From Dromiciops gliroides (taxonomy: Eukaryota > Chordata > Mammalia > Microbiotheria > Microbiotheriidae): DNA of 64,000 nt. Below the pieces are notes generated by a model. That model was not told the origin of the DNA. It did no database searches and saw nothing but the letters and a program-made list of their open reading frames with translations. Shown here piece after piece: positions 34,696 to 45,829 of the stretch. The stretch's first letter is position 1. Each line of letters starts with the position of its first letter. Both the position numbers and the translations under genes were made by a program. The stretch covers positions 674,505,814 to 674,569,813 of the forward strand of contig NC_057862.1 of NCBI RefSeq assembly GCF_019393635.1, read 5' to 3'.

Positions 34696-35306
34696 GCTCC
34701 CTCTTCCCCCAGCTGAAGCCGTCGGAGGGCGTCTTCAAGGTCATCTTCTGGCTGGGCTATTTCAACAGCTGCGTGAACCCCATCATCTACCCCTGCTCCA
34801 GCAAGGAGTTCAAGCGCGCCTTCCTGCGCCTGCTCAGGTGCCAGTGTCGCCGCCGCCGCCGCCGGCCCCTCTGGCGCGTCTACGGCCACCACTGGCGGGC
34901 GTCGGGGGCTGGGGCAGGCCCCGGGAGCTCCCGGCGGGACTGCGCGCCCCTCGGGGCGGCCCCGACGGCCCCGCTAGCCCGGCCCGCCTCCCTGCTGCCC
35001 GGAGGCCCGCCCGACGGCGCGGCCGGGCCACGGCTCAAGGCCACGGCCGCCTTCCGCGACTGGAAGCTCTTGGGGTCCTTCAAGAAGCCCACGACGCAGC
35101 TGCGGGCCAAGGTCACCAGCCTGTCGCACAAGCTCCGCGCCGCGGGGGCGTCGGGGGGCTCCCCGGGCGGGGGGCCGGCGGGCAGCCCCTCCCGCAGCGA
35201 GGTGGAGTCCATCTGCCTCGGGGTCCCCCAGGATGGCGTGGAGGCGGCCGCCTACCACGCCTACGACTTGGACGACTACAGTGGCCTCCGGGAGACGGAT
35301 ATTTAA
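34696..35306 (+). CDS. ADRA1D: ADRA1D last coding exon (alpha-1D adrenergic receptor C-terminus)
   Basis: Final coding exon of a Gq-coupled noradrenaline/adrenaline receptor of the plasma membrane. A long pyrimidine tract ending in CAG precedes 34696. The first two bases complete a Gly codon split by the intron; 202 codons and TAA follow. The peptide opens in the third extracellular loop ([11 protein letters not shown]). It continues through transmembrane helix 7 with the NPxxY motif as NPIIY (34776-34790), then an amphipathic helix 8 ([17 protein letters not shown]) with Cys residues suited to palmitoylation. A six-Arg run at 34848-34865, the block [13 protein letters not shown] and the block [15 protein letters not shown] follow. 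It ends in RETDI, which matches the C-terminal PDZ ligand known in alpha-1D receptors. The Arg run, WRVYGHHW and RETDI separate this subtype from alpha-1A and alpha-1B. The middle of the tail (Gly/Ala/Pro-rich) is the least conserved part. The large first exon is not in the window. Confidence 0.95.
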
Positions 35307-38094
35307 AGGAGCCCCCCTCCCCCGCGCGGTCCGTGGGGCCCTGGCCGTGGGGTCTGCTTGGGGCTGGTGTACGATGGGGAAGGGTAGAGGTGGATGGAAA
35401 ACTGGCCCGAGACGGAAGGGTTACTGCAGGGGGTGCGGCCCCGCTGAGTCCGGGGCATACACTGATCGCACCAGGGCACTTCCGGCCGTGAGTTCAAGGG
35501 CAGCTGCGGCGGGAGGGGCTCGGGCTCAGCGGGGATCAAGGCTGCGGGTCAGACTGAGCCCCGATGTTCCATCTCCTGGGCTTGGGACCCTTCCAGCATC
35601 TCTCTCAGAAGGGAAGCCCAGCCCCTCGGATCAGTCCAGCAGGTTGAAGAACACCCACCTGAGGGTGCTGGCAGGGGCTGAGGGCTCCGGGCCAGGGGCC
35701 CTCCGGACCCCAGGACCAAACCCCCCCTCAGGCTCAATCTGCCCCGGACCCTGGGCACCTCCAGACACGGAGCCAATCTCCATCCCTAGTAGAGTAAAGG
35801 CACCCCGGTCTGACTTTCCACTTAAGAGCCCATTGGGAAAGCTTCCCACACCCAAAGCTGGACCCCAGATGTAAGGGAAGCCACAACCTACTACCCCTTG
35901 GAACACTCCTGCCCCTCCCCCTGCCCAACCTCTTGCTATGGCCCTAGGACAGGGATCTGCACTTCTGTCTTCTGTGGGAGAGCTTAAGGTCCCTTCCCGC
36001 ACTAATAATATCTGAGTCTATGAGAGAGGCAGTGTGGTGGAATGGATAGAGGGCCAGCCTTGGAGTCAGGAAGCCCTGGGTTCAAGACCTACCTCTGACA
36101 CACACTGACTGTGGGCAAGTCATTTCACTTCTTGGTGACCCAGGCAACTAACTCATTTAAGACTCATGTCCCAGATGAGGTCCTACATGAGTGGAGGGAA
36201 CCTTCACCCAAGAAGTTACCTGCCTAACAGGCTCACATATCCAGAATATATTCCCCCTGGCAAAATAACAGAACTCCTATGATTCTTTCATTCCTTTCCT
36301 GGGTGTTGTGGTCCCTGGACCTCTCACCCCTAGGTGCTCACTGGTCTGGCTCAGGGGAGGGAAAGGTCCCCCTGGTTCTTCTACAAGTACTCTTCTCTTG
36401 GCCCAGCCTCAAATCACTGAAGCCGTGGGTGAAGACCATGAATTGCAGTACTGCCCCTCCCACACACATACTATTTGGAGTTCTACTCGCCAACTGCCCC
36501 CTTTTCCAATGGGTGTCTCGCCCATTGGGAGTCAGTGGCGGGCGGCCCATCCCCCAGTAGCCTCTCTGCCCTGCAGACTCCCCCTTCTGTCTCTTTTCCC
36601 TCTGCCTCCCACTGCTTCTCCAAGGTAGCTGGAGAAAAGGAGGACCACCTCTGAAGATGTAGGAGCTGTCCGTCCCCAAGTGCACACCTACCCAGCCAGG
36701 CCCCTGCCACTGAGCAACACTCCCACCTGGACACGCCTCTATCCTGACAGGCCTCCGGCCACGGTTGCTCCCCACCGCAGCCAAATTCCGCCGTCCTTAC
36801 TGTTTACACTGTACATATCTTGCGTGCATGTTATAATGCTTCTTGCCAGTGTTTGGGAACATCGATGGAGTGTTTTTTCTTTTCCCTTTTTTTTTTTTGG
36901 AGATGTATTTATTGGTCAGAATATTTCTCTTTTGTGACTCGCTCTGTGCCACCGTACCCCCTGCAAGTCCCTGCTCCCTTCAAAATAGCTTTGCTTTCTT
37001 TGTCTAAAGTCCAGCGGGCATTCGGTGGCCAGATAATCAGCTGCATGCAGACTGGCTTTATGCTGCTGTTTCAGGTTTATGCTGTATGAGGGAAGAATAG
37101 ATTCTAATTGTTTATTCGACTGATTGCTGCTATCCTCAGAAGCTGTTAGCGTGGCAGAAAGGCCTGTGAGAGAAGCAGTGTGCTCCAGTGGGTAGAGGGC
37201 CAGTCTTGAAAGCAGGAAGCACTAGGTTCAAAACCTACCTCTGATATCTAACCGGCATTAAACATTTTTTCAAACAAAACAAACCCGTTAACTCTCCTCG
37301 GGGACATAAGCACAACTTTTCACCTTGCCTTGTTCAACAGGTAGGTTCGAGATGTGCCCAGAGTCCCAAATGAAGAGGCAGCCGTCAGTTAAATGAACAA
37401 AGCATGACATTGCAAAACAGAAGCAGGAGAACAGGTTGATGGCCCCAAGATCCTCAGATCTGACTGTCATCTTTGGCTCCAATATCCAGCTTTTCATTTC
37501 CTGTATCCTTCCCAAAACTAATAAGCTTTTATCTCTATGCTGCTGTTGTCAGCCTGGGAGAAATCACCCTGGTCCCAAAGGCCCTTGGGTTCCTGTTCAC
37601 AGCTTGGTAAGGAGCATACCCTCTTAAGAAACTCAAAGAGATAGAAAAAAAAAAAAACGGAAAAACGGAAAAGAAAAAAAGAGGTAATTTGAGGATGTAA
37701 AACCCAGACAGCATGGCCCAAAATTACCATAAGGGAAAGTTAATGATATACAAGGAGAGAACAGAAGCTTAAAAATTACAGTAATTTCAGACCTATCAAA
37801 CTTCTCCCATCCAAGATTAAAAGGGTCCTGTAATTTCAGGCTTGTAATGTCTGAGGGGAAAAATGCTGGTTTACCATAATTTCCAGCCTATTGCATGCAT
37901 GGGAAACTCAAATTTGACTTGAAAGAGGCTGATGTTCTCTGATTCTCTACCACTTTCCTGTAAGATTGAAATAATGTTATCTCAAGCCTGTATTGTACCC
38001 TCTTAATTCAAGGGAAGAAGTACGGGGTTACCATCATTTCCAACTCATCCCAACCTGTGGGGTGAATGGAGCGCTTTTAAGATTGATGGGGAGG
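35307..38094 (+). other. ADRA1D: ADRA1D 3' flank / probable 3' UTR
   Basis: There is no coding exon after the ADRA1D stop. 35307-36000 is GC-rich single-copy sequence and probably 3' UTR. 36020-36130 and 37165-37255 are old CORE-SINE heads (GTGG.ATGGATAGAGGGCCAG). 36680-37130 is single-copy, with a T-rich stretch and an ATTTATTGG motif, and could be distal 3' UTR. 37260-37640 shows nothing recognisable. 37690-38080 is a degenerate repeat of about 50 bp. No canonical AATAAA is seen on the plus strand before 39139. Confidence 0.5.
37690..38080 (+). repeat. degenerate ~50-bp tandem repeat
   Basis: A motif like TAATTTCAGRCYTRT recurs at about 37782, 37831, 37877 and 38033, with a weaker copy near 37970-37990 (TCTCAAGCCTGTATTGTAC). 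Spacing is close to 50 or multiples of it. Confidence 0.45.
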
Positions 38095-38250
38095 GGGGCA
38101 GTTAGGTGATTCAGTGGATAAAGCACCAGCCCTGAATTCAAGAGGACCTGAGTTCAAATCTAGCCTCAGATACTTGATACTTACTAGCTGTGTGACCCTG
38201 GGCAAGTCACTTTAACCCTCATTGCCCTGCAAAAGAAAAAAAAAAAAAGA
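38095..38250 (+). mobile_element. young SINE, full length, somewhat diverged
   Basis: Head GGGGCAGTTAGGTGATTCAG; duplication around GATTGATGG / GAGTGATGG. Confidence 0.9.
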
Positions 38251-39682
38251 GTGATGGAGGGACATGGTTTCCAACCGCTCTCACAAGGCTGAAAGGTCAC
38301 CTTGTTTGCAAGGCAAGTGGCCTCCCCCGGGCTGGTAAGTCCTCAGAAGCCAAAAAAAGTAAACTAAAAACCAGTGTGGTATTTTCAATTTGTGAGGCTC
38401 CTGGAAGGGTTTGAAGTAGGGAATCCCCAAAGGGAAGCATGTTCTGGGTGGGGGAGGGTTCTGTCTGGTTAGCAGCACCTTGTCAAGTTCCCATGGCTGT
38501 GTGTAATCGGCCAGAATTGCCAGATGGAGAAATGAGACCCCACAAAAGGCAAGGAACTGGGATTGTTCCTCTGGGGAAAGTGAAAACTAAGAAAATATCA
38601 CAGGCTTCGAGTTCATGAACAAGGTCTGGGGGAAGAAGGCCAATGTTGCAGTAAGAATTTGAGATGCTGGACCCTGGGATGAGCATGGGGAGTCCTCAGA
38701 TGGGGGAGGGAGCATCCATCACCTACCCTGGGGATTACAGAAGGAGGATAGGGGAGAGAGTGAAAGAGCCCCTGACCCACGGCCCCTCCCAGCAGCCTGG
38801 TCTTATTTGCAGCTGTCCATTAACACATTGTGAAGTGAATCGTCTGTCTCCCCGCTCCCCGACCCGTGTCAGGCCCCTCTCTCCAGGTGCCTAGTGCCAT
38901 CATGGGCACTGCCAGTCCCAGGCAGAGTCAGCTCTCCCTGCCCGGCCCCGACTTATTTGGTCAGGGAGGATGAGAGTACTCCTCGAAGCTGAGGGACTGA
39001 GCATATCAGGGAGTCGGGAAGGGGTAATTTCCTGGAGGCTGGCCTCCCTCCCACTGCCAGCCCCTAGCCACCACTCAGTGCCATCTCTGCCAGAATCTGT
39101 GCCCCAAGGGGCTTCTGTGGAAACTTGTTCTAATGATCAATAAAACACCATGCTTAGTAATCTTGGTCTCAGGCTTCCCATCTGTGGGCTGGGCCTGAGA
39201 ACTGTATCAGCGTCCGTAGGAGAGGATGTCCTGGACACAGGAAGAGCTCAGTGAGTTTGTTGTTTTCTGATTCTGTTTTTATTCTTGGGGTTTTTCATTT
39301 GTTTTCTCTCCTTCTTACCTCTGCCCCCCCAAAATGAAAGGAAAAAAATCCTTGTAACATATATGTATTCAAAGCAAAACGAATCCCATTAGCCACGTCC
39401 AGAATGCATGTCTCCTTTGGCATGTAAGTCCATCACTTCCCTGTCAGGAGGTGGGCAGCATGTTTGATCAGCAGTCCTTGGGAATCATGCCTCGTGCTCA
39501 GCACTGTAGGAGGAATCTGTGGGTGGAGGACTGGGAAAGGGATGTGGTCCCTGCCCTTGGGAGCTCACAGCCTAGTTAAGGAGACAAAACAGACACAGGA
39601 AACTAGAAAACGAGTGTCACTGAAAAAGAGAGTTCCCAACTGTATGGTGCAGACCCTTAAGAGATATAAAAGTTCAACTGAG
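38251..39682. other. single-copy block downstream of ADRA1D
   Basis: No repeat family recognised until about 39430; it includes the poly(A) candidate at 39139. 39480-39600 may be an L2-like piece. No exon supported. Confidence 0.45.
39139..39144 (+). promoter_or_regulatory. candidate distal poly(A) signal downstream of ADRA1D
   Basis: AATAAA on the plus strand at the end of a repeat-free block (38260-39240), followed within 40-110 bases by G/T-rich sequence. It is the first canonical signal on the ADRA1D strand after the stop codon, but 3.8 kb away and past a SINE at 38095. Assignment to ADRA1D is uncertain. Confidence 0.3.
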
Positions 39683-39849
39683 GGGGCAGCTAGGTAGCAC
39701 AATGGATAAAGCACCAGCCCTGGATTCAGAGGGTCCTGAGTTCAAATCCAGCCTCAGACACTTGACACTTACTGGCTATGTGACACTGGGCAAGTCACTT
39801 AACCCTCATTGCCCCGCAAAAAAAAAAAAGAAAAAAAGAAAAAAAGAAA
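39683..39849 (+). mobile_element. young SINE, first of an adjacent pair
   Basis: Head GGGGCAGCTAGGTAGCACAA, tail with AAAAAG repeats; duplication AAAAGTTCAACTGA. Confidence 0.92.
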
Positions 39850-39870
39850 AGTTCAACTGAAAGGGCCTCT

Positions 39871-40021
39871 GGGGGCGGCTAGGTGGTACAGTGGATAAAG
39901 CACTGGCCCTGGATTCAGGAGGACCTGAGTTCAAATCTGGCCTCAGACACTTGACACTTACTAGCTGTGTGACCCTGGGCAAGTCACTTAACCTTCATTG
40001 CCCTACAAAAAAAAAAAAAAG
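39871..40021 (+). mobile_element. young SINE, second of an adjacent pair
   Basis: Head GGGGGCGGCTAGGTGGTACA; duplication CAACTGAAAGGGCCTCT overlaps the duplication of the preceding copy. Confidence 0.92.
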
Positions 40022-40374
40022 AGTTACAACTGAAAGGGCCTCTAGAGATCACCTAATCTAAGCCTCATTTGTGGGTGGGGAAACTGAGTCCCAGAGAAGG
40101 GACTTCCCAAGACCACAGTGCTAGCTCATGGTAGAACTGATTTATTTACACACATCTCCCTGCCTGGAATCAATACATCAGAGTGGCTTCCCTGCTTTAG
40201 GCAAAATAATCCAGGGCCATTGACTCTGGAAGGCCCCTGGGAAATTGTCCATGTATTACTTAGGAATGGGAGGAAGAGCTTGGGGTATCTCTTACAGCTT
40301 TCTCCTGTTAGCAACTAGAACAGACAGGGCTAGTTTATCTGATGAGCTTATGGTCTGTGACCTTAAAGGAAAGA
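40022..40374. other. short stretch with decayed CORE-SINE
   Basis: 40040-40160 resembles a reversed CORE-SINE. The remainder is not recognised. Confidence 0.4.
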
Positions 40375-40519
40375 GGGGCAGCTAGGTGGCGCAGTGGATA
40401 GAGCACCAGCCCTGGATTCAGGAGGACCTGAGTTCAAATCTGACCTCAGATCTGTGACACTTACTAGCTGTGTGTCCCTGGGCAAGTCACTTAACCCCAA
40501 TTGCCTCACCCAAAAAAAA
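40375..40519 (+). mobile_element. young SINE, full length
   Basis: Canonical head; CAGATCTGTGACACTT replaces the usual CAGACACTTGACACTT. Confidence 0.92.
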
Positions 40520-40928
40520 GAAAGCAAAGGGAAAGGTTTTGAGATAAAGAGTGGGGTGGAAAGTATAGTCATTTAACTAGAGTGGGGGAGGGAGGAGAGG
40601 ATGCAGAACAGAACTAGAGGCAAATTTCACCAACTTCGCCCTTCAGAAAAGTTTTCCTTGGAAGGCAGCACTATGACACCCATCTAGTGGCCAGTTTCTG
40701 AATTACACATGGTGAGAATCTGACTACAGAGAGCATCAGCCCGAAGAGGAAGACAAGTAATGACAATGATGATGATAGCCAGTATTATATTTATTTATAT
40801 AGCACTTTAAAGGTTTCCAAAGTGCTTTGTATATGTTAATTCATTTGATTAAACTAAAGGAGAATCCTGGGAAGGGAATGATGAGCTCACAGCTTTGAAA
40901 CTGGAAGAGACCTTAAAAATAATCTAGG
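40520..40928. other. short stretch with MIR3-like piece
   Basis: 40775-40850 resembles a CORE-SINE (TATAGCACTTTAAAGGTTTC). Otherwise unassigned. Confidence 0.45.
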
Positions 40929-41104
40929 GAGGCAGCTAGGTGGCGCAGTGGATAAAGCACTGGCCTTGGATTCAGGAAGACCTGAGTTCAAATCCAGCCT
41001 CAGACACTTGACACTTCACTAGCTGTGTGACCCTGGACAAGTCACTTAACCCTCATTGCCCTGCAAAAACAAAAACAAAAACAAACAAACAAACAAAAAA
41101 AAAG
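40929..41104 (+). mobile_element. young SINE with patterned tail
   Basis: Tail of AAAAAC and AAAC repeats; duplication AATAATCTAG / GATAATCTAG. Confidence 0.92.
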
Positions 41105-41589
41105 ATAATCTAGCACTTTCCAGTTGAAGAAACTGTCAAGAGTTTCTTGACCTTAAAGAGAGAGACCTAAGATTGTGTCACGTGCTCAGCTATTGAACGC
41201 TGTTTCCAGGGACTCGGGCTACCCCTGCCCTGCTGCCCCCACCCCCCAAACCTAGGGTAGGTGCTAGACCAGCAGTGAAAGAGCACCCCTCAGTTCAGAG
41301 TCAGAGAACCTGACTAAATCCTAGCTCAACTAAATGGTGCAATGGATAGGTCACTGGACCTGGAGTCAAGAAGACCTAACATCTAATCCTGCCTCAAACA
41401 CTCACTAGCTGTGTAACCCTGGGCTATCACTTTAACATTATCTGCCTCAGTTTCCTCATGTGTAAAATGGACATAATAATAACATCTACCTCCCAGGACA
41501 GGAAGAGTAAAATTAGATAATATTTATAAAGAGCTTTGAAATTTTTAAAGTGATATATAAATAAAACTAGGAGGTTGTAATAGTAATAA

Positions 41590-41827
41590 CTGTTGTTCAG
41601 TCATTTTCAGTTGTCTCCAACTCTTTGTGATCCTTTTTTGGGGTGTTCTTAGCAAAGATACCAAAGTAGTTTGCCATTTCCTTTTCCAGCTCATTTTACA
41701 GATGAAGAAACAGACAAATAGGGTTAAAGTGACTTGCCCAGGGTTGCACATCTGGTGTCTGAGACTAGATTTGAATTCAGATCTTCCCAACTCCAGATCT
41801 TGTGCTCTACTGTACTACCTAGATACC
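41590..41827 (-). mobile_element. Mar1-type CORE-SINE
   Basis: CTGTTGTTCAGTCATTTTCAG to the reversed head TACTACCTAGATACCCC. Confidence 0.87.
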
Positions 41828-42063
41828 CCCAGTATTAAAAGTATCTCTATAACTATGAACAAGTCATTTAATTTCTTTGGGCCAGTTTCATGTAAAATGA
41901 TATGACTGAACTAAATGGTCTTTAACAAAGGTCCCTCTCCAAATATTAAAGTAGATTATTAAAATTCAAGCCCCTCAGCATTAAATCCTTGCCAAGGTCT
42001 CGCTGTCACATGGACCTTAAGTGACAGGAGGAAGAAGCTATGGTCAGTTTTGAATATCATAGG

Positions 42064-42335
42064 ATGAGAGAAAGGGAGAGAGGCAGGGGAGAGAGACAGA
42101 GACAAAGATACAGAGAGAGTGAGAGGAGAGAAGAAAGGATGAAAGAGAAGGAGAGAAAAAGGGATAGACAGAAAAAAAGAAAAAGAGTAAGAGAGGAGAG
42201 AGGGAGAGATGGAGAGGAGAGACAGGAGAGAGAGGTGGAAGAAGAGGAGGAGAGATAAAGGAGACAGAGACAAAGAGAGGAGACAGACAGAGAGGCAGAG
42301 ACACAGAGAGACAGACACAGAGAGAGACAGAGAGG
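42064..42335 (+). repeat. polypurine GAGA tract
   Basis: About 270 bases of GA-rich sequence with ACAGAGA units towards the end. Long open frames on both strands are composition effects. Confidence 0.9.
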
Positions 42336-43127
42336 TGGAAAGAATTCCAAAGGCAATCTAGGAGATCCCAACACCCACCTCACAAATCAGTAGTGGACTC
42401 CAATTGCCCACCTTAGTGAGATACTCATATTTGTGTAATGTTATTCAGTCAGCCAAGAATTTACTAAATGCCTAATAACATATTAAGCAGTGTGAGTGGG
42501 AAGAAAAATGACTGAATAAGCATTTCTTAAGTACCTACAATGTGCAAAGCACTAGGCTAAATGCTGGGGACACAAATAGCTGGTCCCTGTTCTCAAGGGG
42601 CTCATATTCTAACAGAGGAACCAACACATGTGGAAGCTTTCAGCTGCTAGTCAGAGGGAAAGGTCTCATGGACCTCAGGGTGCAAGAGGAAAAAAGATGT
42701 TAACGTTCCTTAAACATAGGAGTTTGTGATGTTGAACCATTTGGCCGTGCCAAGGACATTAGTGCAAGAATTTTCCTTTCTGGGTGTTCATTCAGGACTG
42801 TGACTGTAGCACCCGAAGGAGCAGTTGTCAGGCTCCGTCTCCACCAAGGTGATGACTGAGGTGACCGGGCTAGAATTAATGCTAATCCCAGAGCTCTTTC
42901 TTCAGGGTCCTGGGCTTTCTCCCTCAGGGTCTGAGGAGAAATAGTGGTCAAGATGGTGAGAGTCTGACTTGCCTGCCACAGGCTGCCTCCTGTCTCTCCC
43001 TCAGGGTCCCCCACTGCTTCCACATAGCTGCAAAGTACTAAAAACATAAGACAGAAATGAAATAGTCCCTCCCCTCTAAAGCTGCTACTCTCTCGGGAGA
43101 GATGATGTGGACACATAGAAAATGCAG

Positions 43128-43257
43128 GGCAGCTAGGTGGTGCAGTGGATAAAGCACTGGCCTTGGATTCAGAAGGACCTGAGTTCAAATCCAGCCTCAG
43201 ACACTTGACACTTACTAGCTGTGTGACCCTGGGCAAGTCACTTAATCCTCTTTGCCC
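43128..43257 (+). mobile_element. young SINE whose tail became a microsatellite
   Basis: Body ends CCTCTTTGCCC and passes straight into AAGAAAG repeats. Duplication AGAAAATGCA flanks SINE plus microsatellite. Confidence 0.93.
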
Positions 43258-43414
<157 letters not shown>

Positions 43415-43530
43415 AATGCATATAAGTGATTTGGGAAAGTGCTAGCCAGGGAACTAAGAAAGGCTTCAAGTATATGAGCTGAGCTCTGTAGGAACCACAA
43501 CCACAGAAGATAGGCAGTGAAAGCATTTAA

Positions 43531-43584
<54 letters not shown>
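43531..43584 (+). repeat. (TTAG)n microsatellite
   Basis: About 13 perfect TTAG units, followed to 43715 by imperfect ATTC/TTTA/TTAG tetramers. Confidence 0.92.
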
Positions 43585-43585
<1 letters not shown>

Positions 43586-44302
43586 TCTGCCTATCTATTT
43601 ATTTGTTCACTCATCCATCTTTTTATTTTTGTTTATTTGTTCATTCATTCATTTAGTTACTCATTCATTTAGTTAGTTATTCATTAGTTGTTTATTCATT
43701 CATTCATTTACTGTCACTACTATTAGTACTACTACAGATGAGGAAACTGAGGCGTGACTAAGTCATTTGACTGGGGTCACACAGCTAGGGAGTGTCTGAG
43801 GTAGGATTTGAACACAGCTCTTCCAGCTACAAGTCTAGCACTCTTTCCACTACACCTTGGAGACCAGACTACCCTTTATGACTCATTAGGGATCTGGCCA
43901 CCAGCAATTTCTCCAAACTCTTCCTGACCCTGTTCTGTTCCCAGCCTGTATGACCCCCTAAGGAGTTAGTTATATATGTCCTCCCCTCCTTGGAAGGAAT
44001 GTCTGGGTTTGGGGTCCACCCCCCTTTATGTGGCTCCTGTGAATCTTAAAACCAGATGTTGGGCAGAGAACTGAATGGCCCCTTTGGCCCTCTCTGTTTG
44101 GAATCTCTCCTGTGAAACACAAAGTAAGTACTGCCCAATGATGGAACCAAGTGGTATTTGGGGCTCTAGATGTTCAGGAGACAAATACAGTGTGGGGGTG
44201 GGGAGGCTTCTCTTTTCTTCTTACGGATGTGAAGATATTGTCATTCCCTAACAACTGGTGGTGGGAACCCCAGGTGTTTGCTGCAATATGATGCAGTCGA
44301 GC
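43585..44302. other. tetramer remnants, old CORE-SINE, single-copy
   Basis: 43730-43855 is a reversed CORE-SINE (GATGAGGAAACTGAGGCG). 43860-44300 is not recognised. Confidence 0.45.
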
Positions 44303-44485
44303 AGGGCTTCTTAAACTTTTTCCACTGAGACCCCTTTTTGCCTGAGAAATTTTTACTCGACCCTGGGTCCATAGTAATGTAAAATGGGTATACATAACGT
44401 TTTACTGGTGCCACATTTTCTCGACCCCCACATTCAGTTACTTGACCCCATATGGGGTCAGATCCACAGTTTAAGGAGTCAGGCT
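44303..44485 (+). mobile_element. short hAT-like nonautonomous DNA transposon
   Basis: Starts CAGGGCTTCTTAAACTTTTT and ends CACAGTTTAAGGAGTCAGG, roughly complementary ends. Inside are CCACTGAGACCCCTTTTTGC and GACCCCATATGGGGTCAGAT, typical of an ancient short element. Confidence 0.5.
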
Positions 44486-44940
44486 ATAGAGAATCCAGAT
44501 GCGTTCTGAATCACAGGGGAGGGTGGAGAGAAGGGGGAGACAGGCCAGGGATTAGAAACAGTCCCAGGGGAGGGAAAGGGGCACTGAAAGGTAGTGTTTG
44601 TGTTAGAAGAAGAGCACACACCAAATAACAAAATGGGCCAGGTTGGTACTAGCCCTCCACACAGTGCCGAGATCCCATGGACTTGGAGATAATCAGGGAA
44701 ACTGCTGGACACCAAATTTGGGATCAGGGCATCACTACATCCAATGTGCAACAAGTGGCTGTTTGTCTTCCAAGATCTGATTCCCCAAAGCTTGCCCTTT
44801 TTTTAAGGTCACTACTTACCTTCCTTGCCCACATGAGGACAAGTCTGCAAGGCTTTTCTTCTCTTGATTCAACTACCCTCAGTAGGCCACGAATTATTGC
44901 GTTATTCAGTATTCAATTAAAAAATTATTAAGTACCTACA
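44486..44940. other. single-copy stretch
   Basis: Nothing recognised. Confidence 0.4.
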
Positions 44941-45186
44941 ACTAGGTGGCACAATGGATAGAGGATCAAGCTTGGAGTCAGGAAGACCTGAGTTCAAATC
45001 CTGCCTCCGACATTTATTAGCTGTGTGAACTTGGGCAAGTATCTTAACTCTGCTTGCCTCAGTTTCCTCATCTGTAAATGAGCTAGAGAAAGTAATGGCA
45101 AACTACTCCAGTATCTCTGTCAGAAAACCCCAACTGGGGTCAAGAAGGGTTGAAGCCTACTGAAACAACTCAACAACAACAACAAC
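44941..45186 (+). mobile_element. Mar1-type CORE-SINE, plus strand, nearly full length
   Basis: ACTAGGTGGCACAATGGATA through GCTTGCCTCAGTTTCCTCAT to CAACTCAACAACAACAACAA. Confidence 0.9.
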
Positions 45187-45674
45187 AAAACACTGAACCA
45201 TGAGAGTAAGATAAAAAGACAAAGAGAAAACTATCCCTGTCCTCTACTGGACGGAGGCAGGGCGGGGGGGGGGGGGGGGGGGCGGGGGGGGCGGGATACA
45301 GTATGTGTAAGGGCAAGTGAATAAAGAATGTATACGGGGCGATACAAAGTAACTTCAAGGGGAACCTAGTGCTATGGACTGAGAGGAGTGAAAAAGGCTT
45401 CATCCAGCAGGTGGAGCCCAAGCTGTGCTTGGAAGAAATCTAGGATTCTAAAGGAATTAATAGCTCTAGGGAATCTAAGACAGAGGGGAGAAGGAAAGGT
45501 GCACGACAGGGGTGCCAAGTTGGGAGCAGCTAAAAATCTACTGCAACCAGTCCAGAGAGTACATGAAGGGGAGTGATCTGAAATCAGACCAGAAAGGAAA
45601 GTGGGAGGCAGATTTATTTCCCCGGTGAAGGGAAGGTGCCCAATGAGAGGTGAGCCAGGTAAGTCACTATGAAG
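45187..45674. other. L2-like piece with G-run, then unassigned
   Basis: Contains the G-rich tract 45261-45295. 45300-45600 reads like a reversed LINE-derived piece but is not assigned. Confidence 0.4.
45261..45295 (+). repeat. G-run / candidate G-quadruplex
   Basis: 19 consecutive G (45264-45282), then C, 8 G, C, 3 G. Confidence 0.85.
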
Positions 45675-45826
45675 GGGGGCAGCTAGGTGGCGCAGTGGAT
45701 AGAGCACTGGCCCTGGATTCAGGAGTACCTGAGTTCAAATCCGGCCTCAGACACTTGATACTTACTAGCTGTGTGACCCTGGGCAAGTCACTTAACCCCA
45801 ATTGCCTTACCAAAAAAAAAAAAAAA
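45675..45826 (+). mobile_element. young SINE, full length
   Basis: Canonical head; perfect duplication AGTCACTATGAAGG. Confidence 0.93.
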
Positions 45827-45829
45827 AGT

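Larger units (their letters stand above)
41105..43127. other. intergenic stretch
   Basis: 41310-41540 is a plus-strand CORE-SINE with MIR-like end. 41590-41827 (Mar1) and 42064-42335 (purine tract) are listed separately. 42500-42640 is a reversed L2-like end. 42640-43090 is unassigned. No gene. Confidence 0.5.

Noticed and set aside
34511..35491. 326-codon plus-strand frame overlapping ADRA1D
   Set aside because: A shifted-frame shadow of the GC-rich ADRA1D exon; the ADRA1D frame has clear homology and splice phase.
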